Below, piece by piece: positions 1 to 8,922 of a DNA stretch of 64,000 nucleotides; position 1 is the first letter of the stretch; each line of letters begins with the position of its first letter. A program made the position numbers and the translations under genes. The notes under the pieces are model-generated. The model was not told the origin of the DNA and did no database searches. It saw only the letters and a list, made by a program, of their open reading frames with translations. Source of the stretch: Ruminococcus flavefaciens ND2009 (lineage in GTDB: Bacteria; Bacillota; Clostridia; Oscillospirales; Ruminococcaceae); the NCBI RefSeq assembly GCF_000621785.1, contig NZ_JHXI01000012.1, forward strand, positions 62,001 through 126,000, given 5' to 3'.

Positions 1-2239
1 TATCAGCGTCAGCGGCGGTACTCTCATTGCAGGCGGCGACCGCGGTCTTACAGCTGTAACTGCTATCAATATCACAGGCGGTACTGTTATCGCTACTGCT
101 ACCGATAAACAGGCAGACGAGAAGCTCATGGCAGGTACTACACAGACCACAGTGCTCCTCAACTGTATCAATGACGCGACTAATGAGAAGGACGGCACAT
201 GGAAGAAGGCAAACGCTCTCGTTTCCGGCAGCCTCAATGCCAAGTACACCAAGAAGTACAAGTTCGTGCTCTACAGCGATACTGCTATCAACGGTGCTAA
301 GTCATGCGGCTTCAAGAACCTTGCAACAGGCGCTTCTGTAACTCATACAGACGGCAAGCAGACTCAGTTCCAGCTCGGTCTCGTTACGACCTTCAACAAC
401 GTTGACCCCGCAGGCACAGGCGGCGGCACAGTGGTCGAGCCTACACCCGCTCCCGAGGGTCTTACCATCACTCTTTCGGATTCGGGCATGACCACAAATG
501 CTTCATCGGAAGCCAAGGTGGAAAATAACGTTTGCACTATCTCTCAGCCCGGTGTTTTTACAGTAACCGGCGGGATGACCGGCGGACAGATCGTAATTGA
601 CGTAGATAAGACTGTCTATCCCGACGGCGTCGTTGAGCTCGACCTCAGCGGCATGAGCCTTACAAATACTAATACTTCCCCTATATATGTAGCATCTATC
701 GCAGACGAGGTGGTCATTGTCGCCAAGAACGGTACTGAGAACACTATCTCGGACGGAGAGAGCTACACCAACGCCGACGGCGATACAGGAGCTGTCTACT
801 CCAAGGACGATATAAAGTTCAAGGGCAAGGGCAAGCTCACCGTAAACGGCAACGCCGCAGACGCTATCGTCGGCAAGGACGATATAAAGATATACAACGG
901 CACTCTGGTCGTGAACGCTGCTGATGACGGTATCCGCGGCAAGGACAGCGTTACTATCGGAAATACCTCAGATGACGGCACAGAGGTGGATTATTCTGCT
1001 CTCAGCGTAAGCGTCAATACCAAGGCAGGCGACGGTATCAAGGCTACCTCAACTGAGGTTTCCTCAACGGCAAAGCAGGTGGGTATCGTTACCATTAACG
1101 GCGGCTCGGTAGACATCGACTCCTACGCTGACGGTATCTCGGCAGAGCAGTTCTTCGTTATGAACGGCGGAGACCTTAATATCAAGACCTACGAGGGCAG
1201 CGCCTACGGCGGTACAACTGCCGCCACAGGCGGCACTACAGGCGGCTGGGGCAGCAGACCCAGCGGCAACCCCGGCGGTCCCGGAATGGACGGCAATGCC
1301 AACAAGACTGATATTTCCGCTAAGGGCATAAAGGCTGTAGGTCTCTACGATGAGGCAGGCACTACCTGGCAGAGCGTGGGCGATATTACTGTCAACGGCG
1401 GTACTATCACTGTCGATTCCTCTGACGACTGTCTCCACTGCGGCGGCAGTATGCAGCTCATCGGCGGCGAGCTGAAGCTCTCATCGGCTGATGACGGCGC
1501 TCACGCTGACCATGACCTCACTATCGGCACCAAGGACAGCGGCAGATATGATGACATCGTTATAGCTGTCGAGAAGTGCTATGAGGGCATTGAAGCTCAG
1601 AAGATATATCAGAACAGCGGCTCGGTCATCGTAAATGCCACCGACGACGGCTACAACGCAGCAGGCGGCAGCGACGGCTCCGGCACAGGAAACACAGGTA
1701 TGCCCTGGGGGCAGGGATTCGGCGGCTTCGGAGGAGGCGGCTTCAGCGGCAACTCGGGAGATTATGTTATCGAGATCAACGGCGGCTTTGCTATCGTGAA
1801 CTCTGCCAACGGCGACCATGACGGCTTCGACTCCAACGGCAATATAGAGATCAACGGCGGTTATCTGGTATCAAACGGCAATGAGCCCTATGACTGCGGC
1901 GACAGCGGCAGCACTATCAACGTAAAGGGCGGCGTCTGGGTATCGGATTGTCCTTCCGGCGGTATGACCATGGGCGCAAACCTCATGACAGCAAGCGTAT
2001 CGGCTTCCGCTGCCGTAAACGCAAATACACGCCTTACACTGGTGGGCAGCGACGGCAAGGTCATCGTTTCCTTCATCGCTGACAAGTCCGTAAGCCAGCT
2101 CAAGGCAGGCGGCACAGGCGTATCGGGAGCTTCCTTCTACACAGGCGGAACTCTCAGCGGCTCCACATATTTCCAGCAGCTTGACCAGACTCAGCCGGCA
2201 GCTTACGGCGGAACACTTACAGGCGGTTCAAAGGTTTGA
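1..2239 (+). CDS. Secreted carbohydrate-binding beta-helix protein, Cthe_2159/DUF4353-like (5' partial)
   Basis: The reading frame is open from base 2, so the true start lies upstream; an internal ATG at 128 should not be taken as the start. The visible part holds many short beta-strand repeats of the type GxGxLTVxGN and AADDGIRGKD, and Gly-rich inserts near 1230-1290 and 1680-1750. This is typical of the DUF4353/Cthe_2159 family, secreted parallel beta-helices known to bind plant-cell-wall polysaccharide. No dockerin or anchor is visible at the C-terminus. The function is inferred from the family. A rho-independent terminator follows directly, so this is the last gene of its transcript. Confidence 0.8.
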   Translation, partial: ISVSGGTLIAGGDRGLTAVTAINITGGTVIATATDKQADEKLMAGTTQTTVLLNCINDATNEKDGTWKKANALVSGSLNAKYTKKYKFVLYSDTAINGAKSCGFKNLATGASVTHTDGKQTQFQLGLVTTFNNVDPAGTGGGTVVEPTPAPEGLTITLSDSGMTTNASSEAKVENNVCTISQPGVFTVTGGMTGGQIVIDVDKTVYPDGVVELDLSGMSLTNTNTSPIYVASIADEVVIVAKNGTENTISDGESYTNADGDTGAVYSKDDIKFKGKGKLTVNGNAADAIVGKDDIKIYNGTLVVNAADDGIRGKDSVTIGNTSDDGTEVDYSALSVSVNTKAGDGIKATSTEVSSTAKQVGIVTINGGSVDIDSYADGISAEQFFVMNGGDLNIKTYEGSAYGGTTAATGGTTGGWGSRPSGNPGGPGMDGNANKTDISAKGIKAVGLYDEAGTTWQSVGDITVNGGTITVDSSDDCLHCGGSMQLIGGELKLSSADDGAHADHDLTIGTKDSGRYDDIVIAVEKCYEGIEAQKIYQNSGSVIVNATDDGYNAAGGSDGSGTGNTGMPWGQGFGGFGGGGFSGNSGDYVIEINGGFAIVNSANGDHDGFDSNGNIEINGGYLVSNGNEPYDCGDSGSTINVKGGVWVSDCPSGGMTMGANLMTASVSASAAVNANTRLTLVGSDGKVIVSFIADKSVSQLKAGGTGVSGASFYTGGTLSGSTYFQQLDQTQPAAYGGTLTGGSKV

Positions 2240-2263
2240 TATATCCGGTTCTCCATATGGGAA

Positions 2264-2290
2264 AGGGCAGCTTCGGCTGCCTTTTTCTTT
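2264..2290 (+). terminator. Rho-independent terminator after the beta-helix gene
   Basis: Perfect stem GGCAGC (2266-2271), TTCG loop, GCTGCC (2276-2281), followed by TTTTTCTTTT. It starts 25 bases after the stop codon. Confidence 0.85.
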
Positions 2291-2306
2291 TGTGTATGGA
2301 TATAAA

Positions 2307-2346
2307 AAAGCCATAGTATCTCTGTTATCGGAAATACTATGGCTTT
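2307..2346 (-). terminator. Terminator of the pseudokinase gene; recurs near 34.4 kb
   Basis: The 13-bp perfect stem AAAGCCATAGTAT (2307-2319) / ATACTATGGCTTT (2334-2346) is followed on the minus strand by a T run. Its minus-strand sequence shares AGCCATAGTATTTCCG and CTATGGCTTTTTTAT with the terminator at 34435-34478. Confidence 0.8.
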
Positions 2347-2365
2347 ATGCTTGTATCGGTGCGGC

Positions 2366-4360
2366 TTATTCTTCACCGCTGCCTTCACCGCCGCCTTCTA
2401 CGGGCTGCTCGGGAGGAGCAGGAGGATCCGTTGCGGGAGGATCCGTCGGAGGCGGATCTGTCGGTGCGGGAGCAGCTGTTGTAGGTGCCTGTGTAACGGG
2501 CTCTGCTGTTGTAACGGGAGCCTCGGTCACCTGAGGTGCAGCTGTTGTGTAGTACTGAGTGTTTGCGTTTTCGGATACATAGAAGACGGTAAGCTTCTTT
2601 CCTTCCTTATTGCTGAAGTAGTCGCCTGCGTGAACGACCTTGCCGTCCACCTGGAGCTCTACGATAGAATTTGCCTTGCCGTAGGCGTTCTTGGACTCGA
2701 TGAACTGATAGTTGAAGTCCGTGATACCTGCCTTATCAAGGGCGTTCTTGTACTGATCCACTGAAAGTCCCGCATAATCGGGGATATAAGCGGCTTCCTT
2801 GCCCTTGCTGACCTTGACCTTGATGACCTGTCCCTGAGAGATCATTTCTCCCTCTTCGACAGCCTGTTCAAAGATCATGTCGTTATCGTAATCGTTGTTG
2901 TATTCGTATTCAGCATCAAGCACGAAATAATCCTTCCACTTTTCCTTGACAACGTCATAGAACTTACCGACCAGGTTGGGCATCTCGGTATCCGCAGGCT
3001 TTGTTGCCTCTGTCTCATCAACAACATTGGTGCTGACGGAGGAACGTCTCGGTCTTGAGGAAAATGTCTCTTCCTTTTCGGGAGTAAGTATAGTGTAAAA
3101 GATGACTGAAAGGACAAGGAGTATAGCCAGGAGAAGGAGACCGATGATTATGGGCACCTTTATCCTGTCAACTGTGTTGACCTTTTCGTACTTATAGCTG
3201 TCATCACGTCTTGGCTTTTTGTAGGGAGCTGCACTGCGCTGGTGGAGCACCTCCTGAGGCTGCTCATAGCTCTGCTGCTCATGCTGATATGCGCTCTGCT
3301 GATATACGGGCTCCTCGGGAGCGGCAGGTGCTGTTTCCGCGGGAGCTCCGCTGCTGAGGAGGACTGTGCTGTCGATGTCCTCTTCCTCGTCCTCGGCAGG
3401 CTGCTCGAAAAGTCGTGTTACCAGCTCTGTGATGGTCTGTATACGGTCTCTGCCGTTGAGGTTCATACCCTCCATGATGACTCTGGAAACGTGGCGCGGT
3501 ATGCGCGAATCCAGCATATGAGGCTCGTGGAGGTCATCGTGCTTCTGGCGGCTCACAGAGTCAACGGGCATACAGCCTGTCAGTGCGCGGTAGAGAAGTG
3601 CGCAGACTCCGTAAACGTCTGTCCATGAGCCCTGACGGCTGCTGCTGCTTGCAGAATACTGCTCGGGAGCGGCATAGCCCTTGAAAAGCTCATATTCAAG
3701 ACCTGCGTTTGCTGTTCTCACAGCGGATACGCAGAAGCCTGAGAGCTTCAGCTCGCCCTTGTCGGTGATATATACCGTATCGGGGCTGATAGCACGGTGT
3801 ATGATACCTGCGTTATGCAGTATACCTATAGTCGTGAAAAGGGGGGGGAATATCCTTGAGACCTGATCCCAGCTCAGCTCTCCTGCATTTTCCTTGAGAT
3901 AATCCAGCATTTTCACGCCTTCGATATTTTCAAAAATGGTATAGGTGGTATTGTTCTCGGCGAACATATCCAGTACAGGCGGGATATTAGAGTTATTGCG
4001 CAGTCTTGCCAGAGACTTGTTCAGCTCTGTATACTCAGCCATGAACGCCTTGTACTTTGCAAGGTTGTTGTAGTTCACGCTGATGATAGCCTTGCCCTTT
4101 ACCCTTGTACAGAGGTTTATGGGCATATATTCCCTGATAAGGACCTTTTTTCCTGTGGATATATCGCAGCCGATATATGTGGCGCCTTCGCCGTTATATT
4201 CCAGAAGAATACCGCAGAGGTACTTGCTGTGGAGTATAGTACCGGGTGGGACGTACATGGGGTCATATGAAGCAGTTTCTACGTATCCGCATGACGGGCA
4301 AACATGAAGCTCCTGTCCGTATGGTTCCATGCATTTAAAGCAATATTTACTGTCTCCCAA
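2366..4360 (-). CDS. Zinc-ribbon / protein kinase-like / PASTA membrane protein, predicted pseudokinase
   Basis: The domain order is a zinc ribbon (C7-x2-C10 ... C21-x2-C24), a Ser/Thr-kinase fold (about 35-315), a linker, one membrane span (about 403-425), two PASTA-like repeats (about 460-600) and a Thr/Pro tail ending in PTDPPPTDPP-type repeats. PASTA kinases sense muropeptide or lipid II. Here the core residues are changed: the VAIK lysine is Arg (VLIREY, residue 76), HRD is HRA (Ala190), the metal-binding Asn is Thr195, and DFG is SGF (Ser207). The APE motif is kept (GYAAPEQY). I chose the TTG start because AGGAGGAG lies just upstream; an in-frame extension to 4441 has no ribosome site. 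A scaffold or sensor role is inferred. Confidence 0.82.
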   Translation of the reverse strand: MGDSKYCFKCMEPYGQELHVCPSCGYVETASYDPMYVPPGTILHSKYLCGILLEYNGEGATYIGCDISTGKKVLIREYMPINLCTRVKGKAIISVNYNNLAKYKAFMAEYTELNKSLARLRNNSNIPPVLDMFAENNTTYTIFENIEGVKMLDYLKENAGELSWDQVSRIFPPLFTTIGILHNAGIIHRAISPDTVYITDKGELKLSGFCVSAVRTANAGLEYELFKGYAAPEQYSASSSSRQGSWTDVYGVCALLYRALTGCMPVDSVSRQKHDDLHEPHMLDSRIPRHVSRVIMEGMNLNGRDRIQTITELVTRLFEQPAEDEEEDIDSTVLLSSGAPAETAPAAPEEPVYQQSAYQHEQQSYEQPQEVLHQRSAAPYKKPRRDDSYKYEKVNTVDRIKVPIIIGLLLLAILLVLSVIFYTILTPEKEETFSSRPRRSSVSTNVVDETEATKPADTEMPNLVGKFYDVVKEKWKDYFVLDAEYEYNNDYDNDMIFEQAVEEGEMISQGQVIKVKVSKGKEAAYIPDYAGLSVDQYKNALDKAGITDFNYQFIESKNAYGKANSIVELQVDGKVVHAGDYFSNKEGKKLTVFYVSENANTQYYTTAAPQVTEAPVTTAEPVTQAPTTAAPAPTDPPPTDPPATDPPAPPEQPVEGGGEGSGEE

Positions 4361-4539
4361 AGCAGCTCCTCCTCCTAAAGAAAAGTCAATGCCCAAAATA
4401 GGCATCATATCTATTTTAACAGCAAATCGCCGAAATGTCAACTGTTTAAGGGCTTATAATGCGAAAACATATGAATTTGTATTTTTTTTGTAACAATTTC
4501 AGCGGTAAATTTTCTTAATTGTAACCTTTTGCGGCTGAT

Positions 4540-4841
4540 ATAAATCATAATTTATCGTAATACCTTGCGGCAACTATGAATGGGATTCCAAAGGGACTGT
4601 GTTCCTTTGGCAGAGTCCAGAGGCAGCGCCTCTGGCGGGGGTCAAGGGGCAGAGCCCCTTATTACGTCAGGCGCCTCGCAAGGGGTGAATCCAAAAACAG
4701 TCCGGTGGACTGTTTTTGGAGAGGGGACGCCTTGTAAGAGAAGGCGTCCCCTGGTTGAGCGGATGATAGTCGCCACTATAATACGAATTTTGTGGGACGT
4801 CGAGGACGCCGTCCCCTACATAATGCTAAATTATGATTTAT
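4540..4841. mobile_element. MITE-like hairpin-string repeat, copy A
   Basis: A 302-base element with perfect 15-bp terminal inverted repeats, ATAAATCATAATTTA (4540-4554) and its complement (4827-4841). The interior is a chain of perfect small palindromes such as CAGAGGC/GCCTCTG, AGGGGC/GCCCCT, CAGTCC/GGACTG and GGGGACGCC/GGCGTCCCC. The first 280 bases are identical to 61529-61808, and a short relative sits at 15355-15506. A 94-codon open frame inside looks like a by-product of the palindromes. It fills the gap between the pseudokinase start and the terminator at 4854. Confidence 0.85.
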
Positions 4842-4853
4842 CGGAGCCAATAA

Positions 4854-4888
4854 AAAGCTCCTGAGCATTTCAAGTGCTCAGGAGCTTT
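4854..4888 (-). terminator. Terminator of the coiled-coil protein gene / proBA operon
   Basis: Stem AAAGCTCCTGAGCA (4854-4867) / TGCTCAGGAGCTTT (4875-4888), with a T tract on the minus strand. The stem, loop and flanks nearly match the terminator at 15519-15553. Confidence 0.85.
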
Positions 4889-4898
4889 CTGCATTGTA

Positions 4899-7268
4899 TC
4901 AGATATTGCCGCTGTTTACGGAGAGTATCTTCATGGAGTTGAAGCGGAATGTGCCGTCTTCCTTCTCTGTGAGCTTGTACTCTGCCTGCTTTGCGACGCT
5001 CTTGTCCATCCACTGGGGAAGCTCCGCGATATAATCAACGGTGAGTGTGTACTCGCTTCCGTTCTTGACGATGGACTTTACCTCGGGATAATATGTATGG
5101 GTGATAGGCTTCACCTTTACATTGTATGCTCCGTCGGAGTAATAGAATCTGGACTCGATAGGTCCTACTGTGCAGTGATTGAACTGGGGGATATTCTCGC
5201 CGAACAGCTCAACTGCGTACTTCTCAACGTCAACGTCGGGGATAGTGACTGTATCAAGGGTCAGGTCATACTTGGAGATCTTGCTGTCGTCCATGATGAT
5301 AGACCATATAGTAGCGGTGACGATCTGCTCTGAGGTGAGCTGTGAGGGATCGCTGAATGGCTCTATATCCATGATAGCAGCAGGATATACCATCTGAGTG
5401 AAGCTGTCCTTCTTTACCTCACCCGATGTGAAGCTTTTTGCAAGTCCCACGCCCTTGGCTATGGTGGCGATGATGCCGATAACGGCAAATGCTGTCATTA
5501 CCACACCAAGAATGGTGTAGAGGAGCTTCTTCCTGTTGGGATCCTTCGCGGTATCTGCTGAGCTGCTCTCCACATTCTCCTTGCGCTGGGCAATGAGCTC
5601 ATCGGGATCCTCGTCCAGTATCTTTTCAAGTGCGGTGGTCACCTTGCCCTTGGGCTTTTCCGCGGCAGCAGGTGCTGATTCCTCGGTTTTTGTTTCTTCT
5701 ACGGACTCTCCGCTCTTTTCGGGAGCTGTTTCCGCTGACTTTTCGGGTTCTTCGGTCTTTTCCGCAGTCTCGCCGAAGTCTGTATCCTCCTCGGGGAGAA
5801 TGTCCTCCTCGGGCTCGTCAATAACTATAGGTGGAGCGATAGCGCCCATCTGTGCACGGCGCATCTCGATGACCTGCTGCTGCTTGTCGGCAGGGAGTGC
5901 GTCAAAGCGCTCCTTCAGGTCGGGTGTGAGGCCTGAGATGATGTCCTCATCGGACATTATAAGGGGCTCATCGCTTACTGCGGCAGGCTCCTCCTCCTTG
6001 ACCTCGTCCATATCGGCGATGGCTTCTGCGGCGTCCTCGTGGATATTCTCCAGCATACTTCCTACAGGATCGCTGTCGTGGGATACCTCCTCATCGTGGA
6101 TAGCAGCTATAGCTGCGTCGATAAGGTCTGTGGCAGAGGGCTCCTCAGCGGGCTCAAAGAGTCCGTCCTCGGGAGCAGCCTCAGTCTCGGGCTTGGGTTC
6201 CTCCTTGCCCTTGTTCTTCAGCTTCTTGAAAAGGCTGATCTTCCTGGGCTTTGCTGTCTCGGCAGCAGCTTCTGCGGTCTCCTCAGCGGGAGCGGCAGCG
6301 GCTTCTCCGAGTGCTTCTATTGCGGCGTCCACATCTTCCTCGGCTGCGGAATTTACGATTATCTCCTCAGCGAAGGTGACGGGATCGGCTGTTTTTTCCT
6401 CGGCAGCCTCCGCAAGACGCTTCATTTCTTCTATGCGGCGCTGCTTTTCAGCTTCTTCGGCAAGGCGCTGTCTCTCAGCCTCCTCTGCCTGTCTGCGTCT
6501 TTCGGATTCCTCAGCCAGACGAGCCTGCTCTGCTTCTTCTGCAAGGCAGCGCTGTCTCTCAGCCTCCTCCTGTGCCAGTCTGCGTCTTTCGGCTTCTTCA
6601 GCAAGGCGAGCCTGCTCTGCTTCTTCCGCAAGGCGGCGCTGTCTCTCGGCTTCCTCACGGGCAAGTCTGCGCTGTTCTGCTTCCTCGGCAAGGCGCTGTC
6701 TCTCGGCAGCAGCCTCCGCAGCCCTTCTTGCTCTCTCGGCTGCTCTTGCCTCCTCGGCAGCAGCCTCCGCAGCTTTCTGTGCCTGCTGCTCTCTCTCGAA
6801 TTCCTCGCGGCGGAGCGCCTCATAGTCAGGCAGCTCTCCCGTGATAACTATCTTTTTCTTCTTTGTGGGCTTGGGGAGTTCCTCGTTTGCAGGTACCGTG
6901 TCGAATACCCTTGTCATTTCCGCTGTGGGCTCTGTGTGCATCACCTCGTCAATGATGTTGGGCACCTCCTCGGCAGAGGGCTCCTCGGGGGCGATATTCT
7001 CGGGGGCAGGAGCAAATTCGTGTGTGGGCGGAGCAAATTCCCAGGACGCAGGGGGCGTATTATCGGGAATTACAGGCTGCTCGTCCTCTATGTGGTGCTT
7101 TTCCTCCTCAAGGGCGTGGAGCAGATCGTCCACAGACATATTGTCGAATTTGCTTTTGCGCACAGCCCTTGGCGTGGTATGGCTTCTTGCGGGGGTACTG
7201 CTGCTTCCGCTTCCGCCGCCGTCCATAAGGCTGTTGAGCATATCGTCAAGATCTTTTCTAATAGCCAT
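4899..7268 (-). CDS. Coiled-coil single-pass membrane protein of unknown function
   Basis: I do not recognise this 789-residue protein. It has a disordered N-terminus, then a long charged helix of repeated units like RRLAEEAEQARLAEEAE (about 150-290, predicted coiled coil), an acidic Glu/Ala/Pro-rich stretch, one membrane helix (about 582-604), and a roughly 165-residue outer domain with a beta-rich look. The topology suggests N-in, C-out. The start is the ATG behind GGAGG (7274-7278); a TTG at 7286 overlaps the ribosome site. It is the last gene of the leftward operon with proB and proA, 54 bases after proA. A link between cytoplasm and envelope is only inferred. Confidence 0.75.
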   Translation of the reverse strand: MAIRKDLDDMLNSLMDGGGSGSSSTPARSHTTPRAVRKSKFDNMSVDDLLHALEEEKHHIEDEQPVIPDNTPPASWEFAPPTHEFAPAPENIAPEEPSAEEVPNIIDEVMHTEPTAEMTRVFDTVPANEELPKPTKKKKIVITGELPDYEALRREEFEREQQAQKAAEAAAEEARAAERARRAAEAAAERQRLAEEAEQRRLAREEAERQRRLAEEAEQARLAEEAERRRLAQEEAERQRCLAEEAEQARLAEESERRRQAEEAERQRLAEEAEKQRRIEEMKRLAEAAEEKTADPVTFAEEIIVNSAAEEDVDAAIEALGEAAAAPAEETAEAAAETAKPRKISLFKKLKNKGKEEPKPETEAAPEDGLFEPAEEPSATDLIDAAIAAIHDEEVSHDSDPVGSMLENIHEDAAEAIADMDEVKEEEPAAVSDEPLIMSDEDIISGLTPDLKERFDALPADKQQQVIEMRRAQMGAIAPPIVIDEPEEDILPEEDTDFGETAEKTEEPEKSAETAPEKSGESVEETKTEESAPAAAEKPKGKVTTALEKILDEDPDELIAQRKENVESSSADTAKDPNRKKLLYTILGVVMTAFAVIGIIATIAKGVGLAKSFTSGEVKKDSFTQMVYPAAIMDIEPFSDPSQLTSEQIVTATIWSIIMDDSKISKYDLTLDTVTIPDVDVEKYAVELFGENIPQFNHCTVGPIESRFYYSDGAYNVKVKPITHTYYPEVKSIVKNGSEYTLTVDYIAELPQWMDKSVAKQAEYKLTEKEDGTFRFNSMKILSVNSGNI

Positions 7269-7322
7269 TTCGACCTCCAAAATCAAGTGAATATTCTGAT
7301 GATGCCGCAGAGAGCGGCAGAT

Positions 7323-8570
7323 TTATCTGATCTGTCCGTCTCCGTTGATCAGGTATTTTACTGTGGTAAGTTCAGTAAGTCCCATGGGACCTCTTGCGTG
7401 GAGCTTCTGGGTGGAAATGCCTATTTCTGCGCCGAAGCCGAATTCACCGCCGTCTGTGAAGCGGGTGGAAGCGTTTACGTAGACAGCTGCTGCGTCTACC
7501 TGCTTCTGGAATTTACGTGCATTTGCAAGTGAGCTTGTAACTATGCACTCAGAATGCTTTGTGCTGTACTTTCTTATATGAGCGATAGCCTCGTCGATGT
7601 CGTCAACTACCTTGACTGCGATGACGAAGTCGTTGAATTCTGTGGCGTACTCTGTTTCCGTAGCCTTTTCGATGCCGCTTCCCAGGATAGCAATTGTCCT
7701 GTCACAGCCGTATATCTTCACATCGTGCTCCTTGAAGCGTTCTGCTATAAGGGGAAGGAACTTGTCTGCGATGTCCTTGTGTACCAGCAGGCTCTCGATA
7801 GCGTTGCACACCGAGGGGCGCTGTGTCTTGGCGTTGTCGGTGATGTTCACAGCCATGTCAAGGTCTGCTGAGGCGTCTATGTAGGCGTGGCAGTTGCCTG
7901 CGCCTGTCTCGATAACGGGAACAGTTGCGTTCTTTACTACTGCCTGAATGAGATTAGCGCTTCCTCTGGGGATAATAACGTCCACATAGCCGTTGAGACG
8001 CATGAGCTCGTTTGTAGTCTCGCGGTCGGTGTTGTCAACGACCTGTATAACGTCCGCAGGGAGACCTGCTTCCTCCACAGCCTTGCGCATGATATTGCCC
8101 AGGCAGATGTTGGAGTTTATAGCCTCCTTGCCGCCCTTGAGGATAACAACGTTGCCAGCCTTGAGGCACAGTGCAGCGGCGTCAACAGTAACATTGGGGC
8201 GTGACTCGAAGATTATTCCGATAACGCCCAGCGGTACGCGGGTCTTGATTATCTGCAAGCCGTTGGGACGGTTTCCGCCGCCGATGACTTCGCCGATGGG
8301 GTCCTTCAAGGCGATAAGCTCGTCAACGCCCTTGGCGATGCCCTCGATACGCTTTTCGTCCAGCTTCAGTCTGTCCTGCTTTGCCTCAGTCATGCCGTTT
8401 GCCTGTGCAGCAGCGATGTCCTTGGCATTAGCCTCGATGATAAGCTGCTTGTTTTCGATGAGCGCCTTTGAAATAGCTGCAAGGGCGCTGTCCTTCATCT
8501 GAGTTGAAGCGCCTGCTGCGGCAGCTTCGGCTGCCTTGGCTCTTTTTCCCAGTTCCTCTGTATAGCTCAT
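7323..8570 (-). CDS. proA: Gamma-glutamyl phosphate reductase
   Basis: Catalyses NADPH-dependent reduction of gamma-glutamyl phosphate to glutamate semialdehyde, the second step of proline synthesis, in the cytoplasm. The 415-residue length is normal. Recognisable ProA stretches are LGVIGIIFESRPNVTVDAA, the catalytic-Cys region KTQRPSVCNAIESLLVH, and the C-terminal FGFGAEIGISTQKLHARGPM. The ATG is preceded by AAGAGGTG. It lies in one operon with proB but separated from it by a dCMP deaminase and an orphan gene. Confidence 0.96.
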   Translation of the reverse strand: MSYTEELGKRAKAAEAAAAGASTQMKDSALAAISKALIENKQLIIEANAKDIAAAQANGMTEAKQDRLKLDEKRIEGIAKGVDELIALKDPIGEVIGGGNRPNGLQIIKTRVPLGVIGIIFESRPNVTVDAAALCLKAGNVVILKGGKEAINSNICLGNIMRKAVEEAGLPADVIQVVDNTDRETTNELMRLNGYVDVIIPRGSANLIQAVVKNATVPVIETGAGNCHAYIDASADLDMAVNITDNAKTQRPSVCNAIESLLVHKDIADKFLPLIAERFKEHDVKIYGCDRTIAILGSGIEKATETEYATEFNDFVIAVKVVDDIDEAIAHIRKYSTKHSECIVTSSLANARKFQKQVDAAAVYVNASTRFTDGGEFGFGAEIGISTQKLHARGPMGLTELTTVKYLINGDGQIR

Positions 8571-8586
8571 TATTCACACCTCTTGT

Positions 8587-8919
8587 TCAATCTCTGTTAT
8601 ATATTACGAATATCTTGTTTTCTGTACACGATGAAGCCGCTATTATGGCGTTATAGTCTATTTCCAACGCTTTGCCCAGACTGTCGAAAAGAAAGGTCTC
8701 ATAGTCGTGGTGGGAGGAGAGGATAAACACGGCGTTACCGTCATCTGCACGGAGCGCCAGTGCCATATCGTCATAAAAGGGACCTTGGTCGGTGGTTATT
8801 ATCACCGCCTGTTCCACACGGGAAATGTCTATGGTGTACTCTTTGCCCTCGGAAAGGGCTTTTATAATGCCGTCCTGAAGGGACAGCCTGTCGTTTTCAC
8901 CGGTTATCAGTATCTTCAT
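8587..8919 (-). CDS. Hypothetical protein between the dCMP deaminase gene and proA
   Basis: A 110-residue soluble protein that I do not recognise. It starts MKILITGENDRLSLQDGI and has alternating strand/helix character without clear motifs; MKILITGEN resembles the first strand of a Rossmann-type fold, but there is no nucleotide-binding glycine motif. It begins 3 bases after the dCMP deaminase stop and ends 16 bases before proA, so it is co-transcribed and perhaps translationally coupled. Confidence 0.7.
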   Translation of the reverse strand: MKILITGENDRLSLQDGIIKALSEGKEYTIDISRVEQAVIITTDQGPFYDDMALALRADDGNAVFILSSHHDYETFLFDSLGKALEIDYNAIIAASSCTENKIFVIYNRD

Positions 8920-8922
8920 TGC

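Noticed and set aside
4580-4864. 94-codon open frame, repeated at 61569-61823
   Set aside because: It lies inside the palindromic repeat, has no ribosome site, and its apparent conservation is that of the DNA repeat.
6039-7532. 497-codon plus-strand frame opposite the coiled-coil protein
   Set aside because: It is the complement of a highly repetitive Glu/Ala/Arg coding region and has no ribosome site or family likeness.
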